A stretch of DNA of 64,000 nt from Flavobacteriaceae bacterium UBA2765 (GTDB taxonomy: Bacteria > Bacteroidota > Bacteroidia > Flavobacteriales > Flavobacteriaceae): contig DEIV01000060.1 in the NCBI GenBank assembly GCA_002352665.1, positions 1-64,000 on the forward strand, written 5' to 3'. The position numbers and the translations under genes are program-made. Positions 44,750 through 54,648 of the stretch are shown piece after piece. Every line of letters begins with the position of its first letter. Within the stretch, counting starts at the first letter, position 1. Under the pieces are notes generated by a model, which saw only the letters and a program-made list of their open reading frames with translations, was not told where the DNA came from and ran no database searches.

Positions 44750-45991
44750 TTAGTGTTCGTTTAATCTAAAATCAGGATAAGCATCCATACCGTGCTCATG
44801 TGCATCTAAACCTTCTAGTTCTTCTCTCTCAGACACTCTTATGCCTACAGTTTTCTTCAAGACAAATAGAATGATAAACGTAGATGTGATACAAATAGCT
44901 GCGTATGAACCAATACCTATTAATTGACTCATGAATTGAGCTCCACTAGCCAATGCACCGAAAATACCAACTGCTAATGTTCCCCATATCCCACAAATTA
45001 AGTGAACTGCGATGGCTCCAACCGGATCGTCAAGTTTTAATTTGTCAATTAAAGCCACGCCAAATACAATGATAGCACCAGCAATACTTCCGATTAAGAT
45101 AGCATCAGTTGGACTCATTTGGTCAGCTCCGGCAGTAATACCTACAAGCCCTCCAAGAATTCCATTTAAAAACATAGTTAAATCATAATTCTTGTGAAGA
45201 ATTGTAGAAACTATAAAGGCAATAACACCTCCTGCGGCAGCTGCAAGGCTAGTAGTTACAAGTACTAAAGAAGTTGCGCCGGGTTCAGCAGATAATACTG
45301 ATCCTCCATTAAATCCAAACCATCCTAACCATAAAATGAGTACGCCGGCCGTTGCTAAAGGAATATTATGACCTGGTATAGCTTGGGCTTTACCATCTTT
45401 AAATTTACCTATTCGTGATCCTAATAACCATACTGCAACCAAAGCAGCCCATCCACCAACAGAGTGTACTAGTGTCGAACCTGCAAAGTCATAAAAAGGA
45501 GTTTCTAAGGTTTGTAAAAACCCACCACCCCATTTCCAAGAGCCTGCGATTGGATATATTAAACCAACGTAAATAACAACAAACACCATAAAAGGGCCGA
45601 TTTTTATACGTTCTGCTACGGCACCAGAAACTATGGTTGCGGCTGTTGCGGCAAACATTCCTTGAAAAAGAAAATCTGTCCAATAGGTGTAGCCTCCATT
45701 GTAAGCTAAATCTAAGGCACCTTCGGTTGTTAAAGGAGAATTTAATCCAAATCCTGCAAACCCGAAGAAGCCTGAAGAGCCTTCAGCAAATCCAGGGTAC
45801 ATCAAATTAAAGCCAACTAGACAATATAAAAGTAAGCCAACGGTAATGATAAATATATTTTTGAATAAAATATTAATAGTATTTTTTTGTCTCGTTAAAC
45901 CGATTTCTAATAATGAGAAACCTAAATGCATAAAAAATACAAGGGCTGTACAGATCATCATCCATACATTATTTATAGTAAGTAATTCCAT
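44750..45991 (-). CDS. amt: Ammonium transporter
   Basis: 413 residues with eleven or so membrane helices. Amt signatures are visible: DFAGSTLVHSVGGWAAL with the first pore His, LILWLGWFGFNGGS, and VHLICGIWGTLAVGIFG with the second His. The N-terminus begins directly with a membrane segment, so the signal helix found in some AmtB proteins is absent. It passes ammonium across the inner membrane and is gated by the PII protein encoded 23 bp upstream. Confidence 0.97.
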   Translation of the reverse strand: MELLTINNVWMMICTALVFFMHLGFSLLEIGLTRQKNTINILFKNIFIITVGLLLYCLVGFNLMYPGFAEGSSGFFGFAGFGLNSPLTTEGALDLAYNGGYTYWTDFLFQGMFAATAATIVSGAVAERIKIGPFMVFVVIYVGLIYPIAGSWKWGGGFLQTLETPFYDFAGSTLVHSVGGWAALVAVWLLGSRIGKFKDGKAQAIPGHNIPLATAGVLILWLGWFGFNGGSVLSAEPGATSLVLVTTSLAAAAGGVIAFIVSTILHKNYDLTMFLNGILGGLVGITAGADQMSPTDAILIGSIAGAIIVFGVALIDKLKLDDPVGAIAVHLICGIWGTLAVGIFGALASGAQFMSQLIGIGSYAAICITSTFIILFVLKKTVGIRVSEREELEGLDAHEHGMDAYPDFRLNEH

Positions 45992-46014
45992 AATTAAATT
46001 TTGTTTGGGTTATT

Positions 46015-46353
46015 TTATTTTAAAGTGTCGCCACCTTTTTCTCCTGTTCTTATTCTATAGCTTTCTTTAATTTCTGATATAAAGATTTTACCGTCCCCAA
46101 CTTCACCTGTACTTGCTGAGCTGAGAATCGCTTTTATAGTAGCCTCTTCAAATTCGTCATTAATAACTATAGATAGATATCTACGTTGAATATCGCTAGT
46201 GCTATAGGAAACACCTCTATATACATGACCTTCTTTTTCATGACCTTGTCCGGTTACATCCCAATAAGAGAAAAAGTTAATACCTACATCATGTAAAGCT
46301 TCTTTTACTGTAGAAAATTTTGATTTTCTAATAATTGCTTCTATTTTTTTCAT
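46015..46353 (-). CDS. glnB: Nitrogen regulatory protein P-II
   Basis: 112 residues. MKKIEAIIRKSKFSTVKEAL is the PII N-terminus; the T-loop keeps Tyr at the uridylylation position (VYRGVSYSTSD), and the C-terminal GDGKIFISEIKESYRIRTGE holds the ATP and 2-oxoglutarate-binding B-loop. It senses 2-oxoglutarate, ATP and ADP and blocks Amt. The T-loop after Tyr diverges from proteobacterial GlnK, as is usual in Bacteroidota. Operon with porin and amt. The symbol glnB follows family use; glnK would be equally defensible. Confidence 0.95.
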   Translation of the reverse strand: MKKIEAIIRKSKFSTVKEALHDVGINFFSYWDVTGQGHEKEGHVYRGVSYSTSDIQRRYLSIVINDEFEEATIKAILSSASTGEVGDGKIFISEIKESYRIRTGEKGGDTLK

Positions 46354-46374
46354 TGTATATTAGTTTTAATTAGT

Positions 46375-47427
46375 TTAAAATGAGTACACTGCAGCTAGAA
46401 CAAACGAACTTAAGCTTTTTTGAGCCTTTAGGTCATCATCAAAAAAGAAATCGTCAGAACCTGAGTCTAATCTTAGTTCTGGAATTATGGTAAGATCACC
46501 TATTTTTACATTTGCAGTTAATGTTGTTGCGAATATACTAGAATCTTCTACCCCTGTTCCTATGGCACCAAAATCTTCTGTTTCTACAAAATATTCGGCT
46601 CTAAGTCCAATTGAAAAAGTATCAGATGCGGCAAGTTGAGGATATAAGGCAACTCCGGCAAATCCGGCTTTATCATCTCCATCATCGCCATTGTCATATA
46701 GTGCTGCATTAACACCTAGAAAGAAAGTTTCAGATAGGTTAAAACCTCCTGTAAAATCTATCTCAAAAGCACCATCGTCAAGGAGAACATTCAAAAATTG
46801 ATCGGCGTAACCAAGTTGTGCACCGAAAGCATAATTACCAGTAGGGTTAAATTCAGTTGCATCTTTCGGATTCATTACTGCCACCATTAAGCTAAATTTT
46901 TCTGATAAGGTAAAGTCGGCTTTTAAACCTGTATGGCTAAAGGGACCATAAGAAAACAAATATGAGGTGCTGTAATTAAAATTAGCTGAAGGAGAAATAA
47001 CTTCATATCCTAAAAAGGTATTGAAATTTCCAATAGTTAATTTTACTGACTCACTCACATTCCAATAGGCGTATAATTGATTTACAATATTTGAACTACC
47101 ACCTGGTCTTAAGAAAGGGGAGTTAAAAGTAGCATCTTCACCTCGAGGGCCATAAACTAGATCAGCAACAAAGCCTACTTTTTCTCCTTCATAGGACGCC
47201 ACTAGATTGGCCATTCCTAATGCAAAACCGGGAAGATTAGCAAAAGATGATCCTGGGGCAACTGCATTTTCATCATTGGGAGCGTTCAAATTAGTACGAA
47301 AGTAAGCATCAACACTACCACTAAATGAGAACTTTTTTTCTTCTTCTTTTTTTTCCTCTTCTTGCGTAAAGACATTAATGCTCATTAAAAATGTTAATAC
47401 AAGTAATGAAAGTTTTGTTTTTTTCAT
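46375..47427 (-). CDS. Outer-membrane porin-like beta-barrel of the ammonium operon
   Basis: 350 residues with signal peptide (LMSINVFTQ) and an acidic Glu/Lys-rich linker (EEEKKEEEKK). The rest is a barrel of alternating strands (GSVDAYFRTNLNAP, ANLVASYEGEKVGFVADLVYG, GNFNTFLGYEVISPSANFNYS) ending LSSFVLAAVYSF. It heads the transcript porin-PII-amt (22 and 23 bp gaps), so it probably opens the outer membrane to small nitrogen compounds. A TACTTTTG box on the reverse strand (47479-47472) lies 45 bp upstream. Confidence 0.88.
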   Translation of the reverse strand: MKKTKLSLLVLTFLMSINVFTQEEEKKEEEKKFSFSGSVDAYFRTNLNAPNDENAVAPGSSFANLPGFALGMANLVASYEGEKVGFVADLVYGPRGEDATFNSPFLRPGGSSNIVNQLYAYWNVSESVKLTIGNFNTFLGYEVISPSANFNYSTSYLFSYGPFSHTGLKADFTLSEKFSLMVAVMNPKDATEFNPTGNYAFGAQLGYADQFLNVLLDDGAFEIDFTGGFNLSETFFLGVNAALYDNGDDGDDKAGFAGVALYPQLAASDTFSIGLRAEYFVETEDFGAIGTGVEDSSIFATTLTANVKIGDLTIIPELRLDSGSDDFFFDDDLKAQKSLSSFVLAAVYSF

Positions 47428-47807
47428 AATTTGGGTTTTTCTTGGTTAATTATTTTTTTAGTTTAGGCGGTCAAAAGTAGAAATAATATTTACAATTAAA
47501 AATTAGAAATTTAAAATATTGTACATTTCTTACTATATAGTATTAAAAAAATAGGGGTTAAATTTTAAATATGATAAATTATTAAACTATTACCCCTAAA
47601 TATAATGGGGTTAATAAAAAATACTTTAAAATTTATTAATTTGATAAAAATGCTGTTTGTTCAAAAAAAATGAGATATAAGATTGTATATCATTCAATTG
47701 AGTTGTGTTTTAATATGTTATTTCTAATTCGTAAATTGAAAAAATGATTGTATTTTTATCATAATATTGGATTAAATTAATTCTTTCAGAAAATACAAGA
47801 TGAACAG
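47428..47807. other. 380-bp intergenic region between the porin-PII-amt operon and truA
   Basis: The region holds the promoter area of both flanking units: reverse-strand TACTTTTG at 47479-47472. An AGGGGTTAA/ACCCCTAA-type pair with a repeated GGGGTTAA lies around 47550-47615 and may be a regulatory hairpin. No gene is seen. Confidence 0.4.
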
Positions 47808-48590
47808 ATGAAATATCTATATACTTACTTGGTAACTATACAGTTTTTAGGTTTTCGTTTTCATGGGTGGCAAAAGCAAAAACATGTTAAAACGATACAT
47901 GAAATGATTGATAAAACCTTATCATTTGTATTTGTAGATCAAAATTTTAAGACTTTAGGAATTGGTAGAACAGATGCTAAAGTATCTGCAAATGAATATA
48001 TTTTTCAACTTTTTCTAAATGAATCATTAGAAATCACCTCTTTAATTGGCAATTTAAATTCTAATTTTCCCAGTGATATTAAAGCTATATCTTTGGTACC
48101 CGTATCAAATGATTTTAATATTATTCAACACCCTAAAGTTAAAGAGTATTTATATTTTTTTTCTTTTGGAGAGAAGAACCACCCTTTTACCGCTCCCTTT
48201 ATAGTAGGAATGGATGAATATTTAGATATAGAGATGATGAAAAAAGGAGCTAAACTATTTGAAGGAGAACATTATTTTCATAAATTTTGTACCCAGCCAT
48301 CTGCTCAAACAGTTTTCAAGCGTGTTATTGAATGTTGTGAAATATTGGAGAATGATATTTATACAGCAAATTTCTTTCCAAAAAAAAGTTATTATTTAAA
48401 GGTGAAAGGCGCAGGGTTTTTACGCTACCAGATCAGACTGATGATGAGTACTTTATTTGAGTTGGGTAAGGGGAATTTAAATTTAGATAATATCAATCAA
48501 TCATTACTAGAAAATAATGACAGAAAACCACTAAAGCATATAGCTCCTGCATCAGGCCTACAGTTGTATAATATTGAGTTTAAGAACTAA
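47808..48590 (+). CDS. TruA-family tRNA pseudouridine synthase homologue
   Basis: 260 residues. It keeps the TruA fold order (N-terminal YLVTIQFLGFRFHGWQ, catalytic Asp in GIGRTDAKVSA, KEYLYFFSFGEKNHPF, YYLKVKGAGFLRYQIRLMM). The catalytic loop is GRTDAKVSA instead of the canonical GRTDAGVHA, and the protein is diverged, so it may be a second, lineage-specific member beside a standard TruA elsewhere. It is expected to isomerise uridine in tRNA or another RNA. Confidence 0.85.
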   Translation: MKYLYTYLVTIQFLGFRFHGWQKQKHVKTIHEMIDKTLSFVFVDQNFKTLGIGRTDAKVSANEYIFQLFLNESLEITSLIGNLNSNFPSDIKAISLVPVSNDFNIIQHPKVKEYLYFFSFGEKNHPFTAPFIVGMDEYLDIEMMKKGAKLFEGEHYFHKFCTQPSAQTVFKRVIECCEILENDIYTANFFPKKSYYLKVKGAGFLRYQIRLMMSTLFELGKGNLNLDNINQSLLENNDRKPLKHIAPASGLQLYNIEFKN

Positions 48591-48639
48591 CCTTTGTTAT
48601 GTTGAGGTTTAATAAGAATCTTAGGGTATTCAAAAGTTT

Positions 48640-49782
48640 TTAACCTCTCAACACACTTCTAGAAATTACAATCTTTTGTATCTCAGATGTGCCTTCGTAA
48701 ATCTGCGTAATTTTTGCATCCCGCATTAAACGCTCTACATGATATTCCTTTACAAAACCATAACCACCATGAATTTGCACAGCTTCAATGGTAACTCGCA
48801 TAGCCATTTCAGCGGCATATAGTTTGGCCATGGCTCCAGAAAGATCATAATTATTGTGCTGATCTTTATCCCATGCCGCTTTCATACACAAATGTCTGGC
48901 AGCTTCTATTTCTGTGGCCATATCTGCTAATTTAAAAGCTATCGCCTGATGTTTGCTAATTTCTTTGCCAAAAGCTTTGCGTTCTTTTGAGTATTGTAGT
49001 GCCAATTCATACGCTCCTGAGGCTATGCCTAAAGCTTGAGCTGCAATACCTATCCGACCTCCTGCTAAGGTTTTCATGGCAAATTTAAAACCGAAACCAT
49101 CCTCACCTATCCTATTTTCTTTAGGCACTTTTACATCCGAAAATAAAAGAGAATGTGTATCAGAACCTCTAATTCCCAATTTATTTTCTTTAGGACCAAT
49201 CTCAAAACCCTCCATTCCTTTTTCAAGAATTAAAGCATTAATTCCCTTATGACCTTTTTCAGGGTGTGTCTGTGTAATTACTAAATAAACGCTTGCTGTA
49301 CCACCATTGGTAATCCAATTTTTGGTGCCATTAACTATATAGTGATCACCATTATCAATTGCACTTGTTTTTTGTGATGTAGCATCACTTCCTGCTTCCG
49401 GCTCACTTAGGCAAAAGGCACCTATAACTTCACCTGATGCCAATTTGGTAAGGTATTTTTGTTTTTGTTCTTCCGTACCATAGGTTTCTAAGCCCCAACA
49501 TACCAGAGAATTATTTACAGACATTACCACAGATGAAGAAGCATCAATTTTGGAGATTTCCTCCATAGCTAAAACATATGAAATAGCATCCATACCGCCT
49601 CCACCATATTTTGGGTCAACCATCATACCCAAAAAACCAAGTTCTCCCATTTTTTTTACTTGTTCATGAGGAAATTCCTGTTTTTCATCACGCTCTATTA
49701 CTCCCGGTAACAATTCAGTTTTAGCAAAATCGCGAGCGGCATCGCGAATCATAATATGTTCTTCTGTAAGCGTAAAATCCAT
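48640..49782 (-). CDS. Acyl-CoA dehydrogenase
   Basis: 380 residues, full length for the family. Motifs: CLSEPEAGSDATSQ for FAD, YIVNGTKNWITNGG, catalytic Glu in QIYEGTSEIQK, and VQIHGGYGFVKEYHVERLMRDAK. It oxidises acyl-CoA at C2-C3 with FAD and hands electrons to ETF; chain-length or branched-chain preference is not evident. Reverse-strand TATCTTTG (49830-49823) is a possible -7 box about 45 bp upstream. Confidence 0.96.
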   Translation of the reverse strand: MDFTLTEEHIMIRDAARDFAKTELLPGVIERDEKQEFPHEQVKKMGELGFLGMMVDPKYGGGGMDAISYVLAMEEISKIDASSSVVMSVNNSLVCWGLETYGTEEQKQKYLTKLASGEVIGAFCLSEPEAGSDATSQKTSAIDNGDHYIVNGTKNWITNGGTASVYLVITQTHPEKGHKGINALILEKGMEGFEIGPKENKLGIRGSDTHSLLFSDVKVPKENRIGEDGFGFKFAMKTLAGGRIGIAAQALGIASGAYELALQYSKERKAFGKEISKHQAIAFKLADMATEIEAARHLCMKAAWDKDQHNNYDLSGAMAKLYAAEMAMRVTIEAVQIHGGYGFVKEYHVERLMRDAKITQIYEGTSEIQKIVISRSVLRG

Positions 49783-49868
49783 AATATTGAATACCTTTTT
49801 ATATTTAAATAAAATATGTGTCCAAAGATACAGAATTTATAAAAATCTTATACTATTTTTACGGAATT

Positions 49869-50951
49869 ATGAATGGTAGTCTAAAATATTGTATTGGTGT
49901 GATGAGTGGAACCTCTTTAGATGGGGTGGATTTATGTTATGTGCAATTTGATAGCTTTAATCATTATCGTTTTGATATATTGAAGGCATCAACTTTTGCT
50001 TATTCAGAGACATGGATCAATAAATTAAAGAATGGCTTTACTTCTGATAAAGAAGATTTGCAGTTACTGGATGATGAATATGGAGATTATCTAGGTGATT
50101 TAATCAATAATTTTATTATAGAAAAGGACATTGATCAAGTAGATTTTATAGCATCACATGGTCATACTATTTTTCACAAACCTGAAGAAGGTATTACGCT
50201 ACAAATTGGTAGTGGTCAAATTATTGCAAATAAGACGGGTATAAATGTAGTTTGTGATTTTAGAACACAAGATGTTCAAATTGGTGGGCAAGGTGCACCA
50301 TTAGTACCTATAGGTGATCATTTATTATTTAACAATTATGATTATTGTATCAATTTAGGAGGCTTTGCTAATATTTCTTTTGAGGAGGATCAGCAACGAG
50401 TTGCTTTTGATGTTTGTCCTGTTAATATTGTAATGAACCATTATATGAATCAATTGGGTTTGTCATACGATGATAGAGGTCAGTTGGCATCAAAAGGGGA
50501 AGTACATGATGAATTGTTAAGTAATTTAAATAATCTTGAATTTTATAATTTGCCATACCCTAAATCTTTAGGATGGGAATGGGTAATAGAAAATGTTTTT
50601 CCCTTAATTAATGATTATAAGTTAGCTACGGAAGATATTTTAAGAACATATATAGAACATATTGCATTTCAACTTGCTAAAATTATTACTCTCGATAGCA
50701 ATCAGAATGAAGCAAAAATTTTAGTTACCGGTGGTGGAGCTTTTAATACCTTTTTAATGCAAAGAATTGAATTTTTTATCCACCAAAAAATTGTTTTACC
50801 AAAAAATGAGTTGATCGACTATAAAGAAGCTCTTATTTTTGCTTTTTTAGGTTTATTGAAATTACAAGGTGCAAATAATGTATTAAGTTCGGTAACAGGA
50901 GCTAATAAAGATCATTCTTCCGGGCTAATTTTTAAGCCCTTAGTATGTTGA
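49869..50951 (+). CDS. anmK: Anhydro-N-acetylmuramic acid kinase
   Basis: From ATG 49869 the product has 360 residues, the family length; a GTG at 49818 would add a poor N-terminus. GVMSGTSLDGVDL is the phosphate-binding signature; FIASHGHTIFHKP, GDFRTQDVQIGGQGAPLVP in similar form and TGGGAFNTFLMQRI follow. It phosphorylates and opens 1,6-anhydro-MurNAc in the cytoplasm for peptidoglycan recycling. Divergent from the acyl-CoA dehydrogenase gene and followed by gdhA after a 108-bp gap. Confidence 0.95.
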   Translation: MNGSLKYCIGVMSGTSLDGVDLCYVQFDSFNHYRFDILKASTFAYSETWINKLKNGFTSDKEDLQLLDDEYGDYLGDLINNFIIEKDIDQVDFIASHGHTIFHKPEEGITLQIGSGQIIANKTGINVVCDFRTQDVQIGGQGAPLVPIGDHLLFNNYDYCINLGGFANISFEEDQQRVAFDVCPVNIVMNHYMNQLGLSYDDRGQLASKGEVHDELLSNLNNLEFYNLPYPKSLGWEWVIENVFPLINDYKLATEDILRTYIEHIAFQLAKIITLDSNQNEAKILVTGGGAFNTFLMQRIEFFIHQKIVLPKNELIDYKEALIFAFLGLLKLQGANNVLSSVTGANKDHSSGLIFKPLVC

Positions 50952-51059
50952 TGTTTAAAATTTAAAATATAATTATTATGAAACAACTTTGACTTTTTAA
51001 AAGTAGTCTATAGAAAACGATAAGTTTAGAATAAAATATAAGTTGAAAACAAAAGTATA

Positions 51060-52292
51060 ATGAAAGAATTATTAAAAAAATATGAAGAAAAGCAACCGGA
51101 AATTGTTTTTCATTGGAATGATGCAGAAACAGAAGCAGAAGGTTGGGTGGTCATCAATTCTTTAAGAGGTGGTGCTGCAGGTGGAGGTACTAGAATGCGT
51201 AAAGGTCTGGATATGAACGAAGTATTGTCTTTAGCCAAGACAATGGAGGTTAAATTCACAGTTTCGGGACCCGCCATAGGTGGGGCAAAATCAGGTATTA
51301 ATTTTGATCCTAGCGATATAAGAAAAAGAGGTGTTTTAGAACGTTGGTATAAAGCAGTTTCTCCTTTATTAAAACATTATTATGGTACCGGAGGAGATTT
51401 AAATGTTGATGAAATTCATGATGTTATTCCACTTACAGAAGAATGTGGTGTTTGGCATCCGCAAGAGGGTGTATTTAATGGGCATTTTAAACCTACTGAA
51501 GCTGAAAAAATCAATAGAATAGGACAGTTACGTCATGGGGTTATTAAGGTAATAGAAGATCCAAAATATACTCCAAAAATATCCAGAAAATATACTGTAG
51601 CAGATATGTTAACCGGTTATGGTGTTGCAGAAGCGGTTAAACATTATTATAATATTTACGGAGGTAATGTTAAGGGGAAAAGAGCAGTTGTGCAAGGTTT
51701 TGGTAATGTAGGTTCAGCTGCTGCTTATTATTTAGATCAATTAGGTGCAAAAATTGTAGGTATTATAGATAGATCTGGTGGAGTTATTAATGAAAATGGA
51801 TTCAGTTCTGAAGAAGTTAGACAAATGTTTCTTAATAAAAGAGGTAATATGTTAGTGGCTAAAGAGATGATTCCGTTTGATGAAATGAATATAAGAATTT
51901 GGTCTTTGCCCGCTGAGATATTTATTCCTGCCGCGGCATCAAGATTAGTTAAAAAAGAACAGGTTTCCAGTATGATGAAGTCCGGATTAGAAGTGATCTC
52001 TCCTGGAGCCAATGTGCCTTTTGCCGATAAAGAAATATTCTTCGGTCCTATTATGGAATATACAGATAGACAAATAAGTTTATTACCAGATTTTGTTTCG
52101 AATTGTGGTATTGCCAGAGTTTTTGCTTATTTAATGGAGAGTAAAGTTGAATTACCAATGCGAGATGAGGCAATTTTTAAAGATACATCAGAAACAATTC
52201 GTCTTGCTTTAGAAAATATTAAGAAGTTACATCCTTATAAAACAGGTATTTGTAAAAAGGCTTTTGAAATTGCTTTAGAACAATTGGTGTAA
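51060..52292 (+). CDS. gdhA: Glu/Leu/Phe/Val dehydrogenase family protein, probable glutamate dehydrogenase
   Basis: 410 residues. The catalytic Lys lies in GPAIGGAKSGINFDPSD, the acid in YYGTGGDLNVDE, and the Rossmann dinucleotide loop is QGFGNVGSAAAYYL. The size and overall layout suit a NAD(P)-dependent amino-acid dehydrogenase; glutamate specificity is inferred from the family and from the nearby nitrogen genes. It would assimilate or release ammonia at the 2-oxoglutarate/glutamate junction in the cytoplasm. Confidence 0.85.
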   Translation: MKELLKKYEEKQPEIVFHWNDAETEAEGWVVINSLRGGAAGGGTRMRKGLDMNEVLSLAKTMEVKFTVSGPAIGGAKSGINFDPSDIRKRGVLERWYKAVSPLLKHYYGTGGDLNVDEIHDVIPLTEECGVWHPQEGVFNGHFKPTEAEKINRIGQLRHGVIKVIEDPKYTPKISRKYTVADMLTGYGVAEAVKHYYNIYGGNVKGKRAVVQGFGNVGSAAAYYLDQLGAKIVGIIDRSGGVINENGFSSEEVRQMFLNKRGNMLVAKEMIPFDEMNIRIWSLPAEIFIPAAASRLVKKEQVSSMMKSGLEVISPGANVPFADKEIFFGPIMEYTDRQISLLPDFVSNCGIARVFAYLMESKVELPMRDEAIFKDTSETIRLALENIKKLHPYKTGICKKAFEIALEQLV

Positions 52293-52466
52293 TCCAATTA
52301 GTGTTCCCAAATTTTAATTTTCTATTAAATAGCACGGACTTATTTTATATTTAAATGAATTATTTTTTTGAAAAATTGATGATTTAAAATAAATGATGAT
52401 TTATTAATAACCATTTTATTTCAAGAAATTTTAAATTCATATATTTATGCCAAATAAAATCAAACC

Positions 52467-53846
52467 ATGACTGCATTAATAATTTTCGTTTTCATTTTCG
52501 GATACATAGGTATCACATTAGAGCATCCATTAAAAATGGATAAGACTGTTCCAGCCTTATTAATGGCAGCAATAATGTGGGCCTTATTGGCAGTTGGTTT
52601 TCATCAAGGATGGTTCAATGTAGTTGATGGTCACGAAAACGTATTCAGTTTTTTAGGTGGACATGATAATGAACATGCTGAAGAAGGGTTTACTAATTTA
52701 TTATTACATCATTTAGGTAAAACGGCTGAGATTTTAGTATTCCTAATAGGTGCCATGACCATTGTTGAAATTATTGATTTGCATCAAGGATTTGATGTGC
52801 TTAAAAGCTGGGTTAAAACAAAAAGCAAGAAAAAATTATTATGGATAATGGCTATTTTAGGCTTTATTTTATCCGCCATAATTGATAATTTAACAGCCAC
52901 CATAGTATTGGTTACTTTGCTTAGAAAACTAATACCTAATAAGAATGATCGTTTATGGTATGCAGGAATGATAGTTATTGCGGCTAATGCAGGAGGAGCA
53001 TGGTCTCCAATTGGCGATGTTACTACCACTATGCTTTGGATTGGTAAAAGAGTATCCGCACTGGCATTGGTTACAAAATTAATAATACCTTCTATAATTT
53101 GTATGGTTATACCAACATTTATAGCCACATTATTACCGGCCTTTAAAGGATCGATTGAGGTAGACACTAATGACTATAATGAAGAAGAGAAATCATTATT
53201 AAGTAGTAAAACTATGCTTTTTTTAGGTTTAGGAATGATAGTTTCTGTGCCTATTTTTAAAACCCTTACCCATTTGCCTCCTTATATAGGTATGATGTTG
53301 GCTTTAGGTGTAGTTTGGTTAGTTTCTGAATATATACATCCTGAAGAAGATTTTTCTGAAGAACGTAAACATTTATACTCAGCACATCAGGCCTTATCGA
53401 GAATTGAAATGTCAAGTATTTTATTTTTCTTAGGTATTTTAATGGCTGTGGCTGCATTAGAAACTTTGGTATATGGCAGTGTTATGATTGACGGTGTAGA
53501 GGTGCAAGTTGGTACTTTGCGATATGTAGCTGAATTGTTAAATGGAGCCATACCCAATCAAAATATTGTTGTTGCCATATTAGGCGTATTGTCTGCAATA
53601 ATTGATAATGTACCTCTAGTTGCGGCTTCAATGGGGATGTATACTTTTCCTATAGATCATAGTCTATGGCATTTAATAGCATACTCAGCAGGTACAGGGG
53701 GTAGTATGTTGATCATTGGTTCCGCTGCAGGCGTTGCTGCAATGGGCATGGAAAAAATAGATTTTATTTGGTATTTTAAAAAAATTACTTGGTTGGCAGC
53801 GGTAGGATTTGCTGCCGGGTTTGTTGTGGCACTATTTTTTGTGTGA
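52467..53846 (+). CDS. nhaD: NhaD-type sodium/proton antiporter
   Basis: 459 residues with about twelve membrane helices. Diagnostic features are SAIIDNLTATIVLVTLLRKLIP, GAWSPIGDVTTTMLWIG, and a second SAIIDNVPLVAASMG near the C-terminus, the pair of inverted Asp-Asn motifs in the ion transporter superfamily. A His-rich insert (HDNEHAEEG) lies between helices. It expels sodium in exchange for protons, in keeping with a marine habitat. A terminator follows. Confidence 0.93.
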   Translation: MTALIIFVFIFGYIGITLEHPLKMDKTVPALLMAAIMWALLAVGFHQGWFNVVDGHENVFSFLGGHDNEHAEEGFTNLLLHHLGKTAEILVFLIGAMTIVEIIDLHQGFDVLKSWVKTKSKKKLLWIMAILGFILSAIIDNLTATIVLVTLLRKLIPNKNDRLWYAGMIVIAANAGGAWSPIGDVTTTMLWIGKRVSALALVTKLIIPSIICMVIPTFIATLLPAFKGSIEVDTNDYNEEEKSLLSSKTMLFLGLGMIVSVPIFKTLTHLPPYIGMMLALGVVWLVSEYIHPEEDFSEERKHLYSAHQALSRIEMSSILFFLGILMAVAALETLVYGSVMIDGVEVQVGTLRYVAELLNGAIPNQNIVVAILGVLSAIIDNVPLVAASMGMYTFPIDHSLWHLIAYSAGTGGSMLIIGSAAGVAAMGMEKIDFIWYFKKITWLAAVGFAAGFVVALFFV

Positions 53847-53852
53847 AAATTT

Positions 53853-53878
53853 AATCCCACTTCGGTGGGATTTTTTAT
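53853..53878 (+). terminator. Rho-independent terminator after nhaD
   Basis: Stem AATCCCAC/GTGGGATT with a TTCG tetraloop and six or more T residues, 7 bp after the nhaD stop. Confidence 0.9.
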
Positions 53879-53945
53879 TTATTTAAACAATTTTATTCGC
53901 ATAATTTCGTTACTTATCTATCTATCCCTTAAACTACTTTAATTT

Positions 53946-54647
53946 ATGTTGCTCACAATTTTGCAAGAAGTTGACAATACTCAAGAAAATTTAGAAGAAG
54001 TACTTTCAGAAGAAAAGACTTTATCAATCTATAATCTGATTATGGATGGTGGTCTTGGCGGACAAATTATAATAGCATTATTAACTTTGCTTTTAGCCGT
54101 TGCACTTTATATTTATTTTGAACGCTTTTTAGCTATTAAAGCGGCCTCTAAAACTGATAAGAACTTTATGAATCAAATAAGAGACAATGTCTCTAGTGGT
54201 AGATTAGAAGCTGCAAAAATATTATGTGTACAGGCATCTTCTCCTGCTGCACGTATGGTAGAAAAAGGTATTTCAAGAATAGGTAAACCCCTAGAAGACA
54301 TTAACACGGCTATTGAGAACGCGGGTAAATTAGAAATTTACAAATTAGAAAAAAATGTAAGCGTCTTGGCAACTATAGCGGGAGCCGCTCCTATGATCGG
54401 GTTTTTAGGTACTGTAATTGGTATGATAGTTGCGATACATGCGATAGCCAATGCAGGTGGGCAAATTGATATAAAAATGTTGTCTGATGGTTTATATACA
54501 GCCATGACAACTACTGTAGCCGGATTAATAGTTGGTATTATTGCTTATATAGCTTATAATCATTTGGTAGTACGTACAAATAAGGTAGTCTACGAAATGG
54601 AAGCCAAATCAGTTGAGTTTTTAGATTTATTAAACGAACCTGTTTAA
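53946..54647 (+). CDS. exbB: ExbB/TolQ/MotA-family proton channel subunit
   Basis: 233 residues with three membrane helices (IALLTLLLAVALYIYF, then two in ATIAGAAPMIGFLGTVIGMI and TVAGLIVGIIAYIAYN). The GAAPMIGFLGTVIGM motif is the family signature. With ExbD (1 bp gap) it forms the inner-membrane motor that energises TonB. The three genes exbB-exbD-tonB are in order, and folC follows. Confidence 0.95.
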   Translation: MLLTILQEVDNTQENLEEVLSEEKTLSIYNLIMDGGLGGQIIIALLTLLLAVALYIYFERFLAIKAASKTDKNFMNQIRDNVSSGRLEAAKILCVQASSPAARMVEKGISRIGKPLEDINTAIENAGKLEIYKLEKNVSVLATIAGAAPMIGFLGTVIGMIVAIHAIANAGGQIDIKMLSDGLYTAMTTTVAGLIVGIIAYIAYNHLVVRTNKVVYEMEAKSVEFLDLLNEPV

Positions 54648-54648
54648 T

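Noticed and set aside
53266..53457. Reverse-strand frame inside nhaD
   Set aside because: Shadow of the membrane-protein gene; no start context and no homologous features.
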